A DNA stretch of 64,000 nucleotides. Origin: Parabacteroides faecis (GTDB lineage Bacteria; Bacteroidota; Bacteroidia; Bacteroidales; Tannerellaceae). The notes under the pieces are model-generated. The model was not told the DNA's origin and did not search any database. It saw only the letters and a list, made by a program, of their open reading frames with translations. This document shows, piece after piece, positions 43,992 to 52,708 of this stretch. A program made the translations under genes and the position numbers. How positions within the stretch are numbered: the stretch's first letter is position 1; each line of letters opens with the position of its first letter. The stretch lies in NCBI RefSeq assembly GCF_014647375.1, contig NZ_BMPB01000010.1, forward strand, positions 1 through 64,000. The letters run 5' to 3'.

Positions 43992-46900
43992 TTAAAAAGT
44001 TACGTTAATGCCAAATGTACAAGTACGATAGAGTGGGTACATCCCATAGTCTGTACCGGCTGCTGTTACATTGTCTTCTTTGAAGCTAGTTTCCGGATTG
44101 TAACCACTGTAGCTACTTATAGTCAGGAGATTTTGTGTCGATACATAGATACGTGCTCGTTGCATACCACATTTTTTAGAAAAAGTATCAGGCAACGTAT
44201 AGCCGACTGTCAGATTATTGACACGCAAGAAAGATCCACTTTCCACCCAACGTGAAGATATGGCGTTGTTTTGTCCTGTTGGTTGTGAGTTTGCCCTGGG
44301 AATCCATCCTGTTCCCGGATTCTCTTCTGACTGCCAGCGGCCGAGCATTTCCCGCAATTGATTCTGATTACCTTCGCCTTGCGTATAGAAACGTCTGCCT
44401 AAGTGAAGGACATCATTTCCAACAACACCTTGTAATGAAAAACTGGCATCGAAATGCTTAAAAGTGAAAGTATGGGTCATCCCCCAGGTAAAATCCGGCA
44501 TATTGTTGCCAATGATCGTACGATCATCCGCGTCTATTACTTTATCACCGTTTACATCTTCAAACATAACATCTCCGACTTGCGTATCAGCAAAATGTGG
44601 GTAGTTCTTCAGTTCTTCTTCTGTCTTGAAAATACCTTTCATTTTGTATCCATAGAAAGAACCGATAGGTTCGCCAATCATTGTAATATGAGTAGTACCT
44701 GCACCTCCATCACTAAAAATAGGATCGCCTGTAGGACCTAATGCCAGGACTTTGTTGCGGTTAACTGAAATATTGCCTGTTGCTTCCCATGAGAAATCTT
44801 TCTTTTTGAATGGTATGCCGGTAACTGTAATTTCAAGTCCTTTATTGCGCATCTTACCTATATTCTGCATCGCGTTACTGAAACCGGTAATTGTCGGTAT
44901 ATCTACATTCATTAATAAATCTGTAGTCTTGCGATAATATAAATCTAATGATAAGGACAGGCGGCTGTCCAGGACAGAGATCTCAATTCCCAAGTCTGTT
45001 TGACGTGTTTTTTCCCAGGTCAGGTCTGCATTAGAGAAGCTTTTTTGTGCGGCCCCGTTAATGATATTACCTGTACCTGTGCCTAATACGTAGTTGGCAT
45101 TTTCCATAATACCGATGGCTGCATAGTCCCCAATATTATTATTACCAGTGATACCATAGCTGGCACGTACTTTCATGTCTGATAACCATTTGATATCTTT
45201 CAGGAAATCTTCCTGTGATAAACGCCAGGCAATAGATCCTGAGGGAAAATAGCCGTATCGGTTATTTTTTCCAAAGCGGGAGGAACCGTCAGCACGAATA
45301 GATGCAGTGAGGTAATATTTATTGTTGTAACGGTAATTCACACGGGCCAGATAAGATAATAAAGTCCATGATTTCCGTTCGGATTTACTACTTTTTACGG
45401 TAGCATTATTTAGAGTCTGGATTTTGTCATTGGGAAAATCGGAGCCACTGGCTTCCGTATAACGATAAATATTCTTTTGGGCTGTGAAACCGGCGACAGC
45501 GTCTATTTCATGTTTATTCCATGAATTAAAATAAGTGACAGTGTTTTCATTCAGCCAGTTAACTGTTTCTGCAGACTTTTCTGTCGCTTTTCTTTCTGTA
45601 GAAGGTAGAGGGGCTACATTCCCATTGTTCGGAATCGTGGATGGACGGAAATATTCATTTCTGTATTCTCTGATATCTGCTCCGATCGTTGATTTAATTT
45701 TCAGATTTTTTAATGGAGATAATTCGATATAACCATTACTGAACAAACGTAAGTCTGTATCATAATTATGGATATATGTACAGGCTAAAGCATTTGGCAC
45801 ACCTGTTAAACCATCGCTGGCTACAGCATACATTGACTGTGATGCCCATGTTCCATCCTCATTGTAAACGGGAGTGACCGGAGCTGTGGCTAAAGCAGAA
45901 TTGATTACACCGTCACTGGCCCAATGTCCTTGAGTTGTTCTGTTTGCATTCATGTAAGTAGGAGCCAGGTTTACTCCCATTTTTAACCAGGGGTTTAATT
46001 CGCTATCGATCTTAGCTCTGGCAGAGAAGCGCTCGTAATCACTGTTGACTACAACTCCCTGTTGATTAAAATAGCCGGCAGAGAACATATATTTTGTCCG
46101 TTCATCACCACCGGTTACGGTCAGTTGGTAGTTTTGCACAGGTGAAGTCCGGAATATTTCATCCTGCCAGTTTGTCCCTTCTCCTAAAGATGCTACATAG
46201 GCCGCATCGTCATAGAATGCAGGATAACGATAGCGGTTTCCGGAAGGTCTTGAACTTACCGGATCATTGATCGTTGCCCCGGGTACTTTGTCTAAATAGT
46301 GATTATTAAAGGCTTCCCTGCTAAACTCGACAAACTCCTGGGCATTCATTAAATCCAATTTTTTGGTTACATTCTGGAAGCCGGCATAGATGTCCAAATT
46401 GACGCTGACTTTACCTGTTTTTCCTGATTTGGTGGTTACCAATACAACACCGTTAGCTGCACGTGAACCATAGATGGCCGCCGCAGAAGCATCTTTTAAA
46501 ACTTCGATCGATTCAATATCGTTAGGATTGATAGCATTCAGGTTTTGTTCACCTAACGGATATCCGTCTACTACATATAACGGGGCACTCGATGCTGTAA
46601 TAGAACCTGAACCACGTACACGGATAGTGGCTGCTTGTCCTGGTTGACCGCCAACCTGCTGAACCTGTACTCCAGCCAGTTTTCCAGCCATGGCTTCCGT
46701 GGGATGCGATACCTTTAAGTCTTTTAAGGAGTTGCTTCCTACCTGTGATACAGCACCGGTCAGATCCTTTTTTTTCATCACTCCATATCCGACTACAACA
46801 ACTTCATCCAATGATTCGGAGTCTTCTTTTAAGGTTATATTGATTATACTTTGATTTCCAACAGCTATTTCCTGGGGTGTGTATCCAATATATGAGACGA

Positions 46901-47399
46901 CAATGATTGCGTTGGCGGACACATTTTCGATTGTAAACTTCCCGTCCATGTCTGTTATATTACCGTTGGTCGTGCCCTTTACAATTATATTTGCACCCAC
47001 AATAGGTCCCATAGCATCTTGTACTATGCCACTGATTGTCCGTCTTTCTTGTTGCGGACTTTTCGGAAATGAGGCTAATTTTTCTTTTGAAAGAATGATC
47101 TGTCGGTCAGATACATAATAACGAATATTGGTCCCTGTAAAAATTTGTTCAAGTATCTTTTCCACATTTTCTTCTTTTGCTTTTACAGATACTTTACGGT
47201 TCAAATCGATGGACTTATCCATATAAAAGAAAATGTATTCACTTTCTTTTTCGATTTTGCTGAGTACTTCTTTGATTGTCTGGTTATTCGACTCAATAGT
47301 GAGGAATGTTCGTTGCGAATAGATTTCGGAAGCAAAGCATATTTTTATCCCCATGAACAAGAAAAACAGACATTGACTAAATCTGATGCTTTTTTTCAT
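43992..47399 (-). CDS. SusC-family TonB-linked transporter with STN signalling domain
   Basis: 1135 residues. Signal peptide (about 1-25), an STN domain (about 30-100, FLTIESNNQTIKEVLSKIEKESEYIFFYMDKSIDLNRKVSVKAK), a CarboxypepD_reg-like domain (about 120-200, ISGIVQDAMGPIVGANIIVKGTTNG) and a TonB box LDEVVVVGYGVMKK. The plug has AGVQVQQVGGQPGQAATIRVRGSGSI and the barrel ends TFGINVTF. The STN domain couples ligand binding to the FecR encoded 97 bases upstream, which controls the sigma factor at 48788. Complete sigma-FecR-SusC-SusD-enzyme cascade. Confidence 0.95.
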   Translation of the reverse strand: MKKSIRFSQCLFFLFMGIKICFASEIYSQRTFLTIESNNQTIKEVLSKIEKESEYIFFYMDKSIDLNRKVSVKAKEENVEKILEQIFTGTNIRYYVSDRQIILSKEKLASFPKSPQQERRTISGIVQDAMGPIVGANIIVKGTTNGNITDMDGKFTIENVSANAIIVVSYIGYTPQEIAVGNQSIINITLKEDSESLDEVVVVGYGVMKKKDLTGAVSQVGSNSLKDLKVSHPTEAMAGKLAGVQVQQVGGQPGQAATIRVRGSGSITASSAPLYVVDGYPLGEQNLNAINPNDIESIEVLKDASAAAIYGSRAANGVVLVTTKSGKTGKVSVNLDIYAGFQNVTKKLDLMNAQEFVEFSREAFNNHYLDKVPGATINDPVSSRPSGNRYRYPAFYDDAAYVASLGEGTNWQDEIFRTSPVQNYQLTVTGGDERTKYMFSAGYFNQQGVVVNSDYERFSARAKIDSELNPWLKMGVNLAPTYMNANRTTQGHWASDGVINSALATAPVTPVYNEDGTWASQSMYAVASDGLTGVPNALACTYIHNYDTDLRLFSNGYIELSPLKNLKIKSTIGADIREYRNEYFRPSTIPNNGNVAPLPSTERKATEKSAETVNWLNENTVTYFNSWNKHEIDAVAGFTAQKNIYRYTEASGSDFPNDKIQTLNNATVKSSKSERKSWTLLSYLARVNYRYNNKYYLTASIRADGSSRFGKNNRYGYFPSGSIAWRLSQEDFLKDIKWLSDMKVRASYGITGNNNIGDYAAIGIMENANYVLGTGTGNIINGAAQKSFSNADLTWEKTRQTDLGIEISVLDSRLSLSLDLYYRKTTDLLMNVDIPTITGFSNAMQNIGKMRNKGLEITVTGIPFKKKDFSWEATGNISVNRNKVLALGPTGDPIFSDGGAGTTHITMIGEPIGSFYGYKMKGIFKTEEELKNYPHFADTQVGDVMFEDVNGDKVIDADDRTIIGNNMPDFTWGMTHTFTFKHFDASFSLQGVVGNDVLHLGRRFYTQGEGNQNQLREMLGRWQSEENPGTGWIPRANSQPTGQNNAISSRWVESGSFLRVNNLTVGYTLPDTFSKKCGMQRARIYVSTQNLLTISSYSGYNPETSFKEDNVTAAGTDYGMYPLYRTCTFGINVTF

Positions 47400-47496
47400 T
47401 TTCTGTAATGATTTAAGTTAGTAAATAGTGATGAACTTTTTTAGAATTGTAGTTTTTTTGATTTTATATGATTTAAGGATCCATAATACAATGATT

Positions 47497-48705
47497 TTAA
47501 TGTTTGACTTTAATTTCTATGCTCTCATTTTTTTTCTCAATTTCAATAGGTATCGCTTTTTTCAAAGAACTTAACACGTCTTCCAGGTCTTCTTTCAAAT
47601 CCAGTTTGCCACTGCAACTGACTTCGTTTATGTCTTCTCCGCAGTAGAGTAATACTCCGTAATAGCGGGATAGTTTTTTTAATATCACTTCTAATGATTG
47701 TTGCTTGAATTGATAATATCCATCTTTCCACGCAACATAATCGTCTATATCCACACGACTAACCGTTCCTTGATTTATTTCTTTATCGTAACGGAACATT
47801 TCGTTCGGTGACAGAATATCTTTATGCTTATTTCCTGATTTTATTTCGACTTTGCCACTAACAAGAACGACCTGCATATCCTTTTCATTATCATATGCCG
47901 TTACATTGAATTGAGTTCCTAATACTTTGATGTCCATTTGTCTGGTTTTGACAATGAATGGCTTTTTTTCATCTTTGCTGACTTCCAGATAAATTTCACC
48001 TTCTACAAATATTTCTCTTTCCTTTTCAGAAAAGACTACAGGGTAAATTACTTTGGAATCAGAATTTACCCATATTTTAGTCCCATCAGAAAATGTTACT
48101 GTAGAACGTTTGCCAACCGGTACAATCAGTTGGTTGAATGTTGTTTTCTGCTTTTCTTTTTTTATCTGTTCTATTTTTTGGGAGTTTATATTGATTGATC
48201 CTTCCTGCTTATATTCAAGCTGGCTGTCTTCTCCGTCAATAGTCATTTTTTCATTGTTTGATAAGATGAGTTGTACTTTTGAAGAGGTACTGTCTGATTG
48301 TGGGATAGCTTCTATTATTGATAGATAGTTTGTTTCCTGTTTGTCCGATTGTAGCGTTATGTATTTTCCCAATGACAGTAAAATACAGATGGACGCAGCG
48401 ATTCCTATAACTGATAGAAGCAGATATCTTTGTCTGCTTTTTCGATCAGTCGAATTGTTTTTTTGTTCAATGCACTGCCATAAAGCTTCGCTTTCGCTGT
48501 TTGGTAATGCCGTTTTATTGACATTGGTCCGGATAGCGTTCAAAAAAAGACGAGCAACCTCTATCTCTGCTGCCAATGATTTATTCTCTGCCATCTGCTT
48601 TTGCCAAAACAACAGGCTTTCTGCAGTCGGAGATGATTCGGACTTTAGAAAAAAATCATCATTCAGTAGTTGATCAGCTGTATATTTGGTATAATCTTTA
48701 TCCAT
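47497..48705 (-). CDS. FecR-type anti-sigma factor (mannosidase locus)
   Basis: 402 residues. A cytoplasmic N-terminal sigma-binding domain (about 1-95) and membrane helix (YLLLSVIGIAASICILLSLG, about 100-120) precede an unusually long linker of about 80 residues. The periplasmic FecR domain (LIVPVGKRSTVTFSDGTKIWVNSDSKVIYPVVF, EIYLEVSKDEKKPFIVKT, DIKVLGTQFNVTAY) and C-terminal DUF4974 domain (ISLEVILKKLSRYYGVLLYCG-like) follow. It senses the SusC STN domain and controls the ECF sigma factor encoded 82 bases upstream. Intact, in contrast to the truncated copy at 56307. Confidence 0.93.
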   Translation of the reverse strand: MDKDYTKYTADQLLNDDFFLKSESSPTAESLLFWQKQMAENKSLAAEIEVARLFLNAIRTNVNKTALPNSESEALWQCIEQKNNSTDRKSRQRYLLLSVIGIAASICILLSLGKYITLQSDKQETNYLSIIEAIPQSDSTSSKVQLILSNNEKMTIDGEDSQLEYKQEGSININSQKIEQIKKEKQKTTFNQLIVPVGKRSTVTFSDGTKIWVNSDSKVIYPVVFSEKEREIFVEGEIYLEVSKDEKKPFIVKTRQMDIKVLGTQFNVTAYDNEKDMQVVLVSGKVEIKSGNKHKDILSPNEMFRYDKEINQGTVSRVDIDDYVAWKDGYYQFKQQSLEVILKKLSRYYGVLLYCGEDINEVSCSGKLDLKEDLEDVLSSLKKAIPIEIEKKNESIEIKVKH

Positions 48706-48787
48706 TTAATGAGTATATTTTATGAAAAGGACAAGCTGCCTCTTTTTTTATACTCACTATAAAAGAGTTTTTTTATATGAATTGTTT

Positions 48788-49372
48788 TTATTGGACTGAA
48801 ATAGATAAAAGAAGAATAAATATTTCAACAGAACCATACGTATCCCTGATCTTTTTCAGAGAACGCTGGATAAGATTTTGGGCAGATTGATAGTTCATGT
48901 CCATAATAACGCAGATTTCATCAAAACTGAGTTCCTGAATATATCGGTAATAGATGATTTCCTTCTGACGTGGGGTTAATAGAGTTAGAATTTCTTGTAT
49001 CCTTTTTATTTGATTTTGGTAGAGTTCATTGTTTACGTATTGCTCTTCAACGGTTAACTCTAATGAAAAAGAGATAGTTTCACTATTATAACGTTCATAG
49101 TGAGACTCTTGATAGAGTGCATTGATCAGACAATTCTTTAATGCAATAAGCAAGTATAATTTGATATTGTCAGGAATAATAAGCCGTTTTCTATTGTTGT
49201 ACAATTTGGTAAAGACTTCTTGGATACAGTCCTTTATTAGTTCTGTATCCGATGTGAAACGTTTACCATACTGGAAAAGTGTTTGTATATGTACTTTATA
49301 TATCCAGCCGTAAGCATCTTTATCACCAGCGATAAACTGACCCCATTTTATTTTACTTTCATCTTCTTGCAT
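48788..49372 (-). CDS. ECF-type RNA polymerase sigma factor (mannosidase locus)
   Basis: 194 residues. Region 2 is visible at about 10-75 (FIAGDKDAYGWIYKVHIQTLFQYGKRFTSDTELIKDCIQEVFTKLYNNR) and region 4 at about 125-180 (LLTPRQKEIIYYRYIQELSFDEICVIMDMNYQSAQNLIQRSLKKI). It ends in a hydrophobic tail (VEIFILLLSISVQ), common in sigma factors of this class. It directs transcription of the SusC/SusD locus when released by FecR. First gene of the locus. Confidence 0.92.
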   Translation of the reverse strand: MQEDESKIKWGQFIAGDKDAYGWIYKVHIQTLFQYGKRFTSDTELIKDCIQEVFTKLYNNRKRLIIPDNIKLYLLIALKNCLINALYQESHYERYNSETISFSLELTVEEQYVNNELYQNQIKRIQEILTLLTPRQKEIIYYRYIQELSFDEICVIMDMNYQSAQNLIQRSLKKIRDTYGSVEIFILLLSISVQ

Positions 49373-49494
49373 ATAGGTGATTTGATTCGCAAATATAAAA
49401 CAAATAAAGTAAAATCAAAGCGCTGATGTTATGGATTGCTGTAGTTCTTTTATAAAAAGCGTTCAATACTTATGTCTGAGAGGGTATGATATAA

Positions 49495-49536
49495 ATAAAT
49501 TTAGAGGTAGATGTAAATTGATTTACACCTACCTCT
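49495..49536 (-). terminator. Hairpin terminator after the GH29 gene
   Basis: Stem AGAGGTAGGTGTAAAT / ATTTACATCTACCTCT (one mismatch), followed on the minus strand by AAATTTATTTATA. A second small hairpin AAGACATTT / AAATGTCTT lies at 49545-49577. Confidence 0.7.
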
Positions 49537-49594
49537 TTAGGAAAAGACATTTCTAGGTATCATCTAAATGTCTTACGTTTTCCGGATATATCAT

Positions 49595-50959
49595 TTAGAT
49601 GGTTTCAAAAACTGAAAAGTTCATGATTTGGGGATCGGCCTTTGATTCGTCTACAACTAATTTGATCGCATCGAGTGTTTGAGGTTCGAAACGGTCTATA
49701 TGTTTATGTCCGATGCATGATCCTGAAGCGAGGTCGATCCATTCGTTATTCTTTTTTCCTTTCAGGGAATATTTTAAGACCCGTTCTCCTTTGGCGATGT
49801 CTTCCTGTAGGATGACACGGTTTATGCTGGTCGGTTTGTCAAACGACAGGATATACTCCGAGCCGGTTCCGGATGTTTGCTGAAGAGGAATTCCGTATTG
49901 GCGAACTATTTCTTTACCTAACGTTTCTATCTGGCGGACATCAGCATCAGGTATAAGTCCTTTATCGTTGATAACAAGGCCTAACAACATATTGGTATTC
50001 CTTCCTACACTGGTTTCGTATTTGGTAAGCAGTTCAGGAATATTGAACATCATGCTATCTTGTCCGGCTGTCCAGAACCATCCGCCCTGGAAAGAGCGGT
50101 TCCAACGCAAAGTGAAATCAGATTCTCCCGGGCACCAGAACGGGGCAAAAGGATCGCCGTTCAAACCATTTATCACACGTGTTCCGTCGGCATTGGTGGT
50201 CGAGTCGGCTGTTGACCAGCAGGGATAAGGTGCGACACCTTCTTCATTCCCTACCCATCTGACCAAGTTAGGATGTCCGTACGGACCTTGAAAAGCAATT
50301 GCATTCGGCTGCAGTTTCTGTACAAGCGATAATACATCCGCACCCCCTTGTTCTTTGGACAGTACACCGCCATCGAACCATATTTCGAACAGTTCACCGT
50401 AGTTACTCCATAATTCGGTCAATTGCTGCGTTACAATTTTATTGTATTCTTCCTGACTGACCGGACCTCCTTCCTGAACAACTCCCGGATTATCTACATA
50501 CAGGTAACCGTTTGCGGTTGTACTGGCATAAATGCCCGGTTTGATATTATATTTTTTACAGGAAGCGATGAAATCGGCAACGATATCTCCTTCACCGTTT
50601 TTCCAGGGAGATTGTTTGATGCTGTAGTCATGCGCTTCTGTAGGCCACAGGCTGAATCCACTACAGTGCTTCGCTACGAGGACAGCATATTTGGCTCCCA
50701 GTTTATGAGCTGTTTCCAGCCATTGGTCGGTATTTAATTCAGTAGGATTGAAGACGGAAGCATCCGGATGTGTGCCCCAATTCCTGAAATTATAGTCCGG
50801 TTGGTAGACCGGCATGTCAAAATGGATCAATACACCCATTTCTGCATCTGCCCAGGCTAGCTGGCGGGCATTAGGGGTAACGACAGTTGTTGTTTCGTTT
50901 GAAGAGCAGGATATAAGTACCGACAAGGCTGCCAGTAATCCTGCAAATGTCTTTTTCAT
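49595..50959 (-). CDS. GH29 family alpha-L-fucosidase
   Basis: 454 residues: lipoprotein-like signal (LSVLISCSS), then a (beta/alpha)8 barrel with MGVLIHFDMPVY, GAKYAVLVAKHCSGFSLWPTEAHDYSIK and the nucleophile motif ELFEIWFDGG (Asp near residue 195), followed by a beta-sandwich domain with a C-terminal carbohydrate-binding character. It removes alpha-linked L-fucose from glycans such as mucin O-glycans or N-glycans; the linkage is not determinable here. It follows susD across a terminator-like hairpin and is the only enzyme gene in this locus. Confidence 0.92.
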   Translation of the reverse strand: MKKTFAGLLAALSVLISCSSNETTTVVTPNARQLAWADAEMGVLIHFDMPVYQPDYNFRNWGTHPDASVFNPTELNTDQWLETAHKLGAKYAVLVAKHCSGFSLWPTEAHDYSIKQSPWKNGEGDIVADFIASCKKYNIKPGIYASTTANGYLYVDNPGVVQEGGPVSQEEYNKIVTQQLTELWSNYGELFEIWFDGGVLSKEQGGADVLSLVQKLQPNAIAFQGPYGHPNLVRWVGNEEGVAPYPCWSTADSTTNADGTRVINGLNGDPFAPFWCPGESDFTLRWNRSFQGGWFWTAGQDSMMFNIPELLTKYETSVGRNTNMLLGLVINDKGLIPDADVRQIETLGKEIVRQYGIPLQQTSGTGSEYILSFDKPTSINRVILQEDIAKGERVLKYSLKGKKNNEWIDLASGSCIGHKHIDRFEPQTLDAIKLVVDESKADPQIMNFSVFETI

Positions 50960-50991
50960 GATGAACTTATATTTTACGATGCAAGTATAAT

Positions 50992-51030
50992 AAAAAAAGA
51001 TGTAGGAGCGAAATTTTTCCCGCTCCTACA
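50992..51030 (-). terminator. Terminator-like hairpin between susD and the GH29 gene
   Basis: A perfect 10-bp stem TGTAGGAGCG / CGCTCCTACA (51001-51010 with 51021-51030), followed on the minus strand by TCTTTTTTT. It lies only 12 bases after the susD stop, so it should attenuate read-through to the fucosidase gene. Confidence 0.75.
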
Positions 51031-51042
51031 AATGAGGTCATT

Positions 51043-52671
51043 TTAATTTGCCCAACCCGGATTTTGAGGTAATAAGTTCGGGTTGTAAGTAAACTCGTCA
51101 GTTGGTATCGGATACAGATACAAACGATCGTACCATGTGCGTGTCATACCTGGATAAAGAACGCGGTATTCGCCTGTTGCCGGATCACGCGGACCTAAAT
51201 AGGTCTTCAGGTTTTCCAGTAACTTACCGGCTTTCCATCTGCATAAGTCATTCCAGCGAAGACCTTCACATGCTAATTCTACACGGCGTTCGCGACGTAT
51301 TTCATTCAGCAGCGGAGAGATGGCTACTTCCCATTTTGGCCAGTTCGGATCAGTGAATCCTACATTTACCGTCAGATGCTTCATACCTACACGGTCACGC
51401 AGTTTATTGATCGTTTTGTCCAAAACAGTCTGGTCGCATTCTCCCAGTTCGGCTTTTGCTTCTGCATAGTTCAGGAGAACTTCACCATACCGATAGATCA
51501 GGTCGTCCAGTGTACATTTGATATATTCGTTATCTTCTGCTAACGGAGAGTACATCTTATACAAACGGTAACCGGTAAATGACAGACTGTTGAAGACCGG
51601 AGAATTTTCGTATTCCTCCGAACCGTCAGCCAATATGGCGATAGGGCGTTCAGGAGTGTAAACACATTGTTTCAGACGTGGGTCACGATTTTCGAATTCA
51701 TCAGTGAATTTGGCATCTCCTTTGTAACGATCGCTTAATGCAATAGGTTTGCCATCATCACATAAGAATGATTCGACGAAATCTTTAGTCATACCTGTAC
51801 CTGCCTCACGTACAGTACGGGGACGATTGTTCATACGCTTGTCTGTCACATAAGCTGCAAAAAAGATTGCTTCTTTATTATTCGTATAATCCTGCTGATT
51901 AAATAGAGCATGGTAGTCGTCTTCGATATTCCCTGTTGAATAGATGTCGTATTTACCGCTATTCATAATCTTTTCTGCAGCTTCTATGCTGGAACGAAGA
52001 TACTTATCTGCATTATCAAGATTTCTGTACTTTCTCCATGTACCTTCAAATAGACAAACTCTGGATTTGAGTAATAAGGCTGCGTATTTGCTAAGCCGTG
52101 TGTCGATCATTGTTTCCGGTAGCCAAGCTGCAGCTTTATCTAAGCAAGCACAGATTGAATCGATAACAGCTCCGCGGTCATTTCGTGGGTTATACAGTTC
52201 TTCCGAAGAAGTCGTAAGATCAGTTGTTAACCAAGGTACATCACCGAATCGAAGAACCTTTTCGTAATAAAATTTGGCTTTAAAGAAGTAAATTTCACCG
52301 ACATACTGATTGATCTTTTCTGCATTCCCTTCCACTGTATGATAACGAGACAGGAAATAATTACAACTCCGGATATTTGCCCAATCGCCTTTAGCCCAGC
52401 CTCCTCCGGCTGTAGGGATCGTATAATCACTCCAGATAAAAGCATCTTTTGTCTGATGTGCCTGGTTATCGGAAGCATTGTCGTTGCCATAAGCACCGGT
52501 ATTATCCAGCGTGGTGTAGAACTGATTTGCAAAGTTTTTCAAGTCATTTTCTGTCTTCCAATAGGTCTCGTCGTTGATCTTATCTTCCGGGTACAAGTCC
52601 ATAAAGTCATTATTACATCCGGAAAATCCAAGTAATAAAGACAAGCTTGCTATATAATATACTTTTTTCAT
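51043..52671 (-). CDS. SusD/RagB-like glycan-binding lipoprotein (fucosidase locus)
   Basis: 542 residues from ATG 52671 (MKKVYYIASLSLLLGFSGC, lipobox Cys at 19); a longer frame starting 12 codons upstream lacks the signal at its N-terminus. NDFMDLYPEDKINDETYWKTENDLKNFANQFYTTLD is a typical SusD start. Further family blocks are GEIYFFKAKFYYEKVLRFGDVPWLTTDLTTS, DLIYRYGEVLLNYAEAKAELGE and LNEIRRERRVELACEGLRWNDLCRWKAGK. It partners the SusC encoded immediately upstream. Confidence 0.93.
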   Translation of the reverse strand: MKKVYYIASLSLLLGFSGCNNDFMDLYPEDKINDETYWKTENDLKNFANQFYTTLDNTGAYGNDNASDNQAHQTKDAFIWSDYTIPTAGGGWAKGDWANIRSCNYFLSRYHTVEGNAEKINQYVGEIYFFKAKFYYEKVLRFGDVPWLTTDLTTSSEELYNPRNDRGAVIDSICACLDKAAAWLPETMIDTRLSKYAALLLKSRVCLFEGTWRKYRNLDNADKYLRSSIEAAEKIMNSGKYDIYSTGNIEDDYHALFNQQDYTNNKEAIFFAAYVTDKRMNNRPRTVREAGTGMTKDFVESFLCDDGKPIALSDRYKGDAKFTDEFENRDPRLKQCVYTPERPIAILADGSEEYENSPVFNSLSFTGYRLYKMYSPLAEDNEYIKCTLDDLIYRYGEVLLNYAEAKAELGECDQTVLDKTINKLRDRVGMKHLTVNVGFTDPNWPKWEVAISPLLNEIRRERRVELACEGLRWNDLCRWKAGKLLENLKTYLGPRDPATGEYRVLYPGMTRTWYDRLYLYPIPTDEFTYNPNLLPQNPGWAN

Positions 52672-52708
52672 TCTGTTTTTTGATTTAATTATTCTACAAT
52701 GTTCCATT

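Noticed and set aside
49443-49452. AGTTCTTTTA upstream of the sigma gene, matching half of the inversion core
   Set aside because: The second half (GAACT) is absent and there is no inverted partner nearby.
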